Assembly: GCA_036250225.1 (NCBI GenBank)
Contig: JAPZLL010000016.1
Location: 699,489-763,488 of the forward strand
Direction: 5' to 3'
Origin: Cercophora sp. LCS_1
Taxonomy: Eukaryota; Ascomycota; Sordariomycetes; Sordariales; Lasiosphaeriaceae
Length of the DNA: 64,000 nt
Translations under genes and position numbers: made by a program
Notes under the pieces: model-generated
What the model saw: the letters and a program-made list of their open reading frames with translations, nothing else
What the model was told of the DNA's origin: nothing
Databases searched by the model: none
In this document: one piece after another, positions 56,556 to 64,000 of the stretch
Numbering within the stretch: position 1 is the first letter of the stretch
Layout: each line of letters opens with the position of its first letter

Positions 56556-59500
56556 ATGGCCCAGGTGCGTCTGAGGGTTCTTTCCCTTGGTGAGTGCTCT
56601 GTCTACCCCTACCTGTTAAGTGATCCAGGGCTGAGTTGGGTCCGGCACAGATGGGGGTGGGATCCGAGGCATTTCCGCTCTCCTCATCTTGGAGGACATC
56701 ATGGAAAAGGTCCGTCAGGAACGCGGCCTCCAAGCGGTGCCCCGGCCGTGCGAATACTTTGATCTTATCGGCGGGACAAGTACTGGAGGGTAAGCACCAA
56801 TTTCCTCTTTGGTTTTTTTACCTTGACCCTCGACGGCCAAGGCCCTGACATCATGAGCCGCACACCAAAGACACACAAATGCCTATTTGGAATGCCTTTG
56901 GGAAACTTGGGGCCTTGGGGTGTGCATTCCAGGGCTTAAAAGTACCAACCCTAAGCGCTTTTATGCTCTGCAGCTTACTATACAATGCCTCAATGTCTAT
57001 GTTGAGGGCGTTTAACATGTTTTTGAAGGCCTTAGAATCTTGTACTAGGCATTGATTTTATTCGTGGATCCATTACTTCAAAGTTGCGTCCTGTCTTTGG
57101 TATTTTGGTGCGGGGTTTATTTTGTCACCATTTGGCAGCGTCGGCTGAAACCGGGCAGAAGTCTGTTATTCCTCCTTCTTCTGATACACCGTTGGGGCCA
57201 GCATGTATGCCGTGATAAAGACTTCTGGCATGGCCGCACTCATCGGTGTTTAGCATCCGTCTAAAACTACAGAGTTCCGGGTTGTATTTCGTGCTAATCA
57301 GCTGTTGTGTTGTACTAGAATCATTGCCATCATGCTGGGCAGACTAGGGATGACTGTCGATGAATGTCTCCGAGCATACAGAGATGTTGCCCAAGATGCT
57401 TTCACACAAAAAAAGCATAAAATAATCTCATCTACTGGCGCCTTTTCTGCAAAAGCCTTGGAAAGCGCAATCAAGAAGACAGTCAGGAAGTTCTGCACTG
57501 AGCCCCGGTGTGTGGAGGACCGAAGGAAGGGCTCTGAAACAACAGACTCGTGCGCCCATAGCGAGCGACTGAGATTTCGTGACTTGAACTGCGTCAAAAC
57601 GTAAGTACACCAGCGCATACGATTTGAAGTCTAGCCCCCTGATGAAAAAAAAACTTTGAGGGCCTTCGGAAGCAACTTAGAGGGCTTGAAACCCTTGCAG
57701 ACGGCCTTTGTTTATTTGTGCATCCTTTGGATGGGGGCTAGCAGCTGTGTCTGTTTGATGGTGTGCGGTTTATTTGTCAGGGATTTAGATGGTCACTTGA
57801 GATAGCGTGATGGCTGACGTCGAAAACAGGGCCGTCCTGGCCATCACCAAGGTCAACGTTGACACGCGGCCGAGGCTCCTTACAACCTACGACGACTCAG
57901 CCATGTTTAAAGATTGTACGATCTGGGAAGTCGCGCGAGCAACATCGGCGGCGACAACATTCTTCAAACCAATCACCCTCGGCCGCGACAGGATCGAGTT
58001 TATCGACGCTGCTTTCGGATACAACAACCCGTGCGAGATCCTCATAGCGGAGGCGGAACGTCTTTTCCCCGACCGCAAGGAGCACATGCAGGTGCTTAGT
58101 ATTGGCACGGGATTGGGAGATGTTGTATCGATCCGCAACAGCTGGGGTTCCATCATCAGGGCACTAAAAGCTATGGCAACTTCGTCGAAGCAGGTGGCAG
58201 CCAGGCTTGAAGACAGATATGACGAGCGACACTACCAAAGATTCAATGTTGAGAAGGGCCTGGAGGACGTCACATTGTCCGACTGGGAAGAGGCTAGTGA
58301 GATATCGGGGCATACGCTTAACTACCTGCTAGAGAATCGGAAGCAGGTGGAAAGTTTTGTCAAGATCCTTGCTGTGGATGTCGACCCGGCAGAGGGGACA
58401 CTGAGTGGCCAGTCTTCAACAGTCCCTGAACTTGCTGGTTAGTCATGTACCGAAACAACTCTAGTTGAAAATCGTGTAGGCTAACCATTGATCGTTATCC
58501 TCCTACCACATAGGCTCTTGTGCCCCAGTGCCCCAATATTACATCCCCCTCTCGCAGAATCACCGCTTTGTTGGACGGGAGAGTACGTTGGAGACCATCC
58601 AGCGTAAGCTGTTTGCTGAGGAACAATGCCAAAGACTCGCAATCGTCGGCTTAGGCGGCGTCGGGAAAACGCAATTGGCCTTGCAGTTTGCGTGCTGGGT
58701 CAAAACACACAAGCCCACTTACTCCATCTTCTGGGCACCAGCCCTAAGTGATGCTACATTCGGGCAGGCTTACAGGGAGATCGCACAAAAACTTGGGATC
58801 AAGGAACCCCGCCCCGAAGAAGAAGAAGATGCCAAGGTTTTGGTTCAGCGGCGTCTGAGCGAAGCGTCTGGGCCTTGGATCCTTATCGTCGATAATGCCG
58901 ACGATATCGAACTGGTTTTCGATCCTGCACACGGTGGCGTTGGCATCAACCACTACATTCCAACAACGAGCGACAATCACTTGATTCTATTGACAACACG
59001 GTCTCGGGAAGTCGCTGTTTCCGCCGGCTGTGACATTATCGACCTTGATTCCATGAACCCCGCCGAGGCAACGCGCCTTTTGAACAAGCACCTAGAATCA
59101 AAAATGGTGCCAGGCAATGAATCGACCGAGCTGCTGAAGGAGCTCGCTTACCTTCCTCTTGCTATAGCACAAGCGGCAGCATATATGAAGACTCGCAAGA
59201 TTTCCATCGCCAAGTATCTTACCATACTTCGGAATACGGAACAGGACGCCATCAGCCTGCTCAGCCGTGAGTTCCGCGACCACACTCGATATGCAGGCTC
59301 GCACAACGCTGTCGCAACTACCTGGCTCGTATCCTTTGAGCAAATCCGCAAGTCGAACTCCAAAGCGGCCGAGCTGTTGTCATTCCTCTCGTGCATCGAG
59401 CCCAAGGGTATCCCCAAGTCCATCTTGCCCAAGCTGGGGCTGGGGCTAGCAGAGATGACCGACGCAATCGGCATCCTCTGTGGATACGCTTTCTTGACGC

Positions 59501-61431
59501 CGCGTGGAGACGCTCGCGTCTTCGACATGCATAGCCTGGTGCATTTGGCAGCGCAAATTTGGTCGAAAAGGGGGGGACGCCACGTGGATGTGATCACACA
59601 CGCAATGCAACACTTGGAAAACACTTTCCCAACCAGCGACTGGGACAACCGCCATCTGTGGAGGGAGTACTTCCCGCACGCCTTCAAGTTACTGCAGCAG
59701 AGCACTGCAAAACAACATGATTCGATAAATACCAGGATTTGTCTTCTCATCAAAATTGGGCTCTGCCTTAGAGTTGATGGGCGGATCAAAGAAACTGTCC
59801 AGTGCCTGGAGAAGGCTAACCAATTTGCAATGGCGCACTTACCAGTCAACCACCCTAGTCGACTTGCATCTCAACATGGCCTCGCATCGGCTTATGAATC
59901 AAATGGCCAGATCAAGGATGCAATTACACTACTTGAACAAGTAGTGGCTATCCGGAACAAAGTACTGGCTGAGACTCACCCTGATCGACTTGCATCTCAA
60001 CATAACCTCGCATCGGCTTATGAATCAAATGGCCAGATCAAGGATGCAATTGCACTATTTGAACAAGTAGTGGCTATCCAGAACAAAGTACTGGCTGAGA
60101 CTCACCCTGATCGACTTGCATCTCAACATAACCTCGCATCGGCTTATGAATCAAATGGCCAGATCAAGGATGCAATTGCACTATTTGAACAAGTAGTGGC
60201 TATCCAGAACAAAGTACTGGCTGAGACTCACCCTTCCCGACTTGCATCTCAACATCAGCTCGCATCGGCTTATCAATCAAATGGCCAGATCAAGGATGCA
60301 ATTACACTACTTGAACAAGTAGTGGCTATCGAGAACAAAGTACTGGCTGAGACTCACCCTGATCGACTTGCATCTCAACATCAGCTCGCATCGGCTTATC
60401 AATCAAATGGCCAGATCAAGGATGCAATTACACTACTTGAACAAGTAGTGGCTATCCGGAACAAAGTACTGGCTGGGACTCACCCTTCCCGGCTTGCATC
60501 TCAACATAACCTCGCATCGGCTTATGAATCAAATGGCCAGATCAAGGATGCAATTACACTACTTGAACAAGTAGTGGCTATCCAGAACAAAGTACTGGCT
60601 GAGACTCACCCTGATCGACTTGCATCTCAACATCAGCTCGCATCGGCTTATCAATCAAATGGCCAGATCAAGGATGCAATTACACTACTTGAACAAGTAG
60701 TGGCTATCCGGAACAAATTACTGGCTGAGACTCACCCTTCCCGACTTGCATCTCAACATCAGCTCGCATCGGCTTATCAATCAAATGGCCAGATCAAGGA
60801 TGCAATTACACTACTTGAACAAGTAGTGGCTATCCGGAACAAATTACTGGCTGAGACTCACCCTTCCCGACTTGTATCTCAACATCAGCTCGCATCGGCT
60901 TATCAATCAAATGGCCAGATCAAGGATGCAATTGCACTATTTGAACAAGTAGTGGCTATCCAGAACAAAGTACTGGCTGAGACTCACCCTGATCGACTTG
61001 CATCTCAACATAACCTCGCATCGGCTTATGAATCAAATGGCCAGATCAAGGATGCAATTACACTACTTGAACAAGTAGTGGCTATCCAGAACAAAGTACT
61101 GGCTGAGACTCACCCTGATCGACTTGCATCTCAACATCAGCTCGCATCGGCTTATCAATCAAATGGCCAGATCAAGGATGCAATTACACTACTTGAACAA
61201 GTAGTGGCTATCCGGAACAAAGTACTGGCTGAGACTCACCCTGATCGACTTGCATCTCAACATAACCTCGCAGCGGTTTACTATAAAGACGGTCAGACAG
61301 AACGGGCCATGGAGCTGATGAAAACTGTCGTCACTTTGGGGAGGACGGTGTGGCCTGAGAACCATCCTGATCGACGTAAGGCCGAAGGTTGGCTTGCAAA
61401 AATGCTGCGTGAAACTGGAAGGGCGTCCTGA
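56556..61431 (+). CDS. Patatin-NB-ARC-TPR NOD-like receptor (PNPLA-type fungal NLR)
   Basis: Five exons (56556-56589, 56651-56789, 57319-57600, 57830-58437, 58514-61431) encode 1326 residues. Patatin domain (1-~350): DGGGIRG oxyanion motif at 12-18, Ser55 in GTSTG, and Asp211 in FIDAAFGYNNP, where DAA replaces the usual DGG/DGA. NB-ARC (~370-700): P-loop GLGGVGKT (400-407), Walker B-like ILIVDNADD, LTTRSRE, LPLAIAQAA and the MHD-type MHSLV (693-697). From residue 801 there are twelve 42-residue TPRs and a cap. Eleven TPRs are nearly identical. The gene is intact. Receptors of this type are known or suspected to trigger cell death on recognising non-self (for example Neurospora PLP-1), with TPRs sensing and patatin acting on lipids. 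Introns 2 and 3 (529 and 229 nt) are much longer than the rest. Confidence 0.92.
59851..61362 (+). repeat. Twelve tandem 126-bp units encoding TPRs, eleven near-identical
   Basis: Each unit encodes HPxRLASQHxLASAYxSNG and the rest of a 42-residue TPR. Differences fall almost only at unit positions 3 (D/S), 10 (N/Q/G), 16 (E/Q), 26 (T/A), 28 (L/F), 35 (R/Q/E) and 38 (V/L). Unit 12 is degenerate. Near-identity at DNA level implies recent concerted evolution. Confidence 0.95.
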
Positions 61432-61895
61432 GAAGGGTTGATTGACTGGACAAGAGCTCGCCGTCTTGCTTGCGTGGGCATGAGGATGGTAGGATGGGAG
61501 AGTGGGAAGGGAAATCACGGTGTCGAGTTGAGACGAGAGACGGGAAGACCACCACGAGTTAGAACCGGATATAGACTAAGCGAGTAAAAGGGTGACAGTT
61601 GAGGAGGCGCCTTTGAGGCCGTGTTGAGCGGATGGGAGTTGTGAGGGGGTGCGTCTGGTGTATAGGGTCTTTGCAAGATATCATGCGCTATTGTTTTGCT
61701 TCAATGTTTGGGTTCCGGGCTTCTGGATTGAATATGCTGTTGGTTTTGAGGCAATGTCCGGCATTGCACTTTGCTCCTACGACTTGGTATCATGATCACT
61801 GGCAATCGATAGCTCGATTGGAAACGCTTGGTTGATATGTATGGGTGCTTCAAATGTTCTTTCGTGCCATAATTACCTAGTGACCGGGAGGCAAA
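61432..61895. other. Intergenic, 464 nt
   Basis: 3' flank of the NLR gene, convergent with the decayed BTB gene. Nothing else seen. Confidence 0.5.
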
Positions 61896-62985
61896 TTATC
61901 TTTCGAGAACGGGCACGCCTACGTATGGCTGCTGGTAAATGACTGGGGCCGCTACCACGATTTCAAGTTCCTGAGCAACGACATTCTTGAAGCTACCTAC
62001 TGGAGCAACGTGCGCACGCTGCGGGGATTATAGCGTACTTCATCCCGAGGAACCCGGAGTTTATGTCGCTGAGGTTACGGCAAGCCATGCTGCCGAGCCC
62101 CGGGAGCTGGGACAGACGGTCGCGGAAACGGTCGTCGTGAAGCACGATGAAGAGTGTTTCGGGAACGAAATTGGGGAATTCGGCGCACATCGGGTCCAGG
62201 TGGTTGTCGAATGCCACTTTTGCCGCAGCAAAAAATCCGCCAAAGACATCCAGGTCCAGGTGCTCCCACTCAACCTTAGGGCTTGCGTCAGATAGGCCGC
62301 AAGTCGCAAGCTTGAGGTTGCGAGCGGCCGCTCAAAGCCCGGCACGGAGGTGTTCGGCAACCCGTGTGGCCATTCCGTCGAGACTGGAGTAGTCACCGGC
62401 GACGGCGAGCTGGACGAGAGTATGGAATTTGACTGAGGCGGGCTCTTTGGTCAATGTAGACCAGTTACGGATGGTTTCTAACTCGGCACTAGTTCGTGCT
62501 TTTTCTAGCTCAGCGCTATGGGGTTGGCGAATGGTTTTCCTCACCTCCGGTATATATGTAGGTAACCACATGCTCGAAGTCGGTGGCGCTGGTCTCCTCG
62601 AGATTCACGATGCCGGTGGCGCCCTCCTTGAATAAGTACGTTAGATTAGCTGATATCTTTGGTGTTTTGACCTGAGGAGTGCTTGATATCCCTGGAGTTG
62701 CGGCTGAAGCGTCTTCTTAAAGTACGGACATCTAGGGCAGACGATGGCCTTGTGGAGCTTCCACCCCTTGTCGCCGCATACCACGGTAGAATCTGCGAAG
62801 TGGCCGGAAGAAAGGAGGCTAGAAACTTCAAGTTAGGAGCGTGATGAATGGGTATGCGACGTAGTTTCTTACCTGGAGTTCTGTGAAAGAAACTCTGGGG
62901 CGCACAGGGCGGTTCCTTCTCCATTTCGGGGATTTCTGGAGATGCTTGGCGTCGGTCCACCAGTTTGCTTGGATGGTTACCTTTC
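61896..62985 (-). pseudogene. Decayed BTB/POZ gene, paralogue of the BTB gene at 53.9-54.9 kb
   Basis: The minus strand keeps the BTB core (LLSSGHFADSTVVCGDKG, then KLHKAIVCPRCPYFKKTL), an ATGIVNLEETSATDFEHV segment with YIYTG, and the C-terminal MKYAIIPAACARCSS region ending VPVLER. Damage: no ATG in the frame feeding exon 2; the donor after QPQLQ has become GG; a TGA replaces a codon at 62334-62332 (after HLRAGL); and a GTAG duplication shifts the frame before FKNVVAQ. Flanking segments still align with the intact gene. It was probably functional and is now lost. Confidence 0.75.
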
Positions 62986-64000
62986 AAACCCTCCCCCCAC
63001 ACACCTTTTTGAGCCAGTGGTTGCTAGCCCAAGAGGGGGCAAAAACGTAAGCGGCCATTTCATCGACAGCTACCAATGCCTTGTTGGAACGGACAGAGGC
63101 CAAGGGTGTAGTAGTTGGCTTTAGTGGCGGTGCTGCATTGATTCCACCAGAAGGTAAGGATTATGGTGTGATTATTGTGTATTGGCGCGGTGTGCTGAAA
63201 ACAAAAAGATAACGGGGTGGGCAAAAATAGAGATCTTTATAAAGGGTTGGACGGAGCCATGTTTCTTGAGTCGGCTCTTTGGTGAGCGCGCTCACTGGTA
63301 GGTCGTCGTTCTCTTCTCTCGTCTGGTTCCGCTGTCTCTGGGTTTGAAGATTGTCCAATGCAAGGACCCTTGTGCGGGGGCGATGCCACCAACATGTGCG
63401 TGCATGGCGGACGGTTACTTCGCGTAGAATAGAGAAACATATCACCTGGAAGAGGGAACTAGGGGGGCGCTTTATGAGATAGCTTGCTCTAGGATTATGG
63501 AGTAAGCTTTGTATTGATGAGTACCTCAATGTCAGGCCTTGTTTTCCTGTAGGTGCGCCTGTCTCGCAGGATTCATGTCAAGTGATGGCACCTCAGTGGT
63601 CCAATCGTGCATGCAACCCGAGTTTGTCATCCCCGCAGCTGCTGACGGTGTGCGGGCATGCAGAGACCCGAAGACAGGGCGGGCGCCCCATCACAGGATT
63701 GCGTCTCTTGAATGCTTCCCTGGATGGCGAGCTGGGGGCCGGCTCCAAGAGGTGACAGCTGTGTGTTTTATTTGGGTGCTGGTTGGCACACCTCTATATG
63801 GCGCGTGGCATCTTCAGATAATATCTTCAGGGCTTCCAGCCCCACTTAGTGCCTGGAATTACCCACCCATGGGTACCCATGGGTACCCATCCGGTCTTGG
63901 CGGGTACCCATGGATACCCATGAGAAAGTGGTCTACCCATGGGTACCCATCGATCATGATCATACATATAATAATGCGTGCAACAATACAGACGTATATC
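62986..64000. other. Window end, 1 kb without recognised gene
   Basis: Upstream of the decayed BTB gene. Frames on the minus strand around 63161-63529 have no features. The last ~140 nt hold the ACCCAT repeat and then AT-rich DNA. Confidence 0.4.
63865..63950. repeat. ACCCATGGGT palindromic repeat cluster
   Basis: Seven copies of ACCCAT in 86 bp, several paired as the palindrome ACCCATGGGT or as GGGTACCCAT, with two imperfect copies (TGGATACCCAT, GAGAAAG spacer). The clustered palindromes could form hairpins. Confidence 0.8.

Noticed and set aside
59851..61362. Tandem 126-bp units as a CRISPR array or minisatellite
   Set aside because: Units are contiguous, without spacers, in frame, and encode TPRs.

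Overview
The window is nuclear DNA of a filamentous ascomycete, most likely a Sordariomycete. Genes sit on both strands without operons. Exons are split by short GT-AG introns, mostly 46-60 nt, with CTAAC- or CTGAC-like branch sites. Coding regions are GC-rich, and the gene set (HsbA, Hir3, a ChAPs/exomer protein, Cwf19, Rrp3, a patatin-type NLR) is fungal. No tRNA, rRNA, CRISPR array or intact transposon was recognised. All gene models were read by eye; splice sites were chosen for frame, branch site and continuity of protein motifs.

Layout. 0.1-15 kb: a secreted HsbA-like protein, a small hypothetical protein, a bHLH transcription factor, a very acidic protein between two gene-poor stretches (2.3 and 3.0 kb), a TBC Rab-GAP, and a ubiquitin-conjugating enzyme whose frame stays open beyond its TAG stop. 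15-21 kb: the large HIR3/CABIN1-type histone chaperone subunit, whose first coding exon is only the start codon. 21-29 kb: an accessory island with a caspase-like (clan CD) predicted peptidase divergent from a long unrecognised coiled-coil protein that carries one in-frame TAG. 29-40 kb: conserved genes (ChAPs protein, aldo-keto reductase, HIT protein, RPB12, GPN1, a DUF7053-type protein). 40-45 kb: a trypsin-like/C2H2 zinc-finger gene broken by frame changes, head to head with a membrane-anchored protein. 45-53 kb: RNA-processing genes CWF19, RRP3 and SSF1 and a small mitochondrial-type protein. RRP3 and SSF1 share a divergent promoter with PAC-like motifs. 53-64 kb: a second accessory island with an intact BTB gene, a relic and a decayed copy of a BTB gene, and between them an intact patatin-NB-ARC-TPR receptor with eleven almost identical 42-residue repeats.

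The housekeeping genes cover RNA polymerase assembly, ribosome biogenesis, splicing and chromatin. The two islands hold families linked in fungi to self/non-self recognition and regulated cell death, and most of the gene damage in the window lies in or near them. The most interesting candidates are the NLR with its repeat array and surrounding BTB copies, and the caspase-like/coiled-coil divergent pair.
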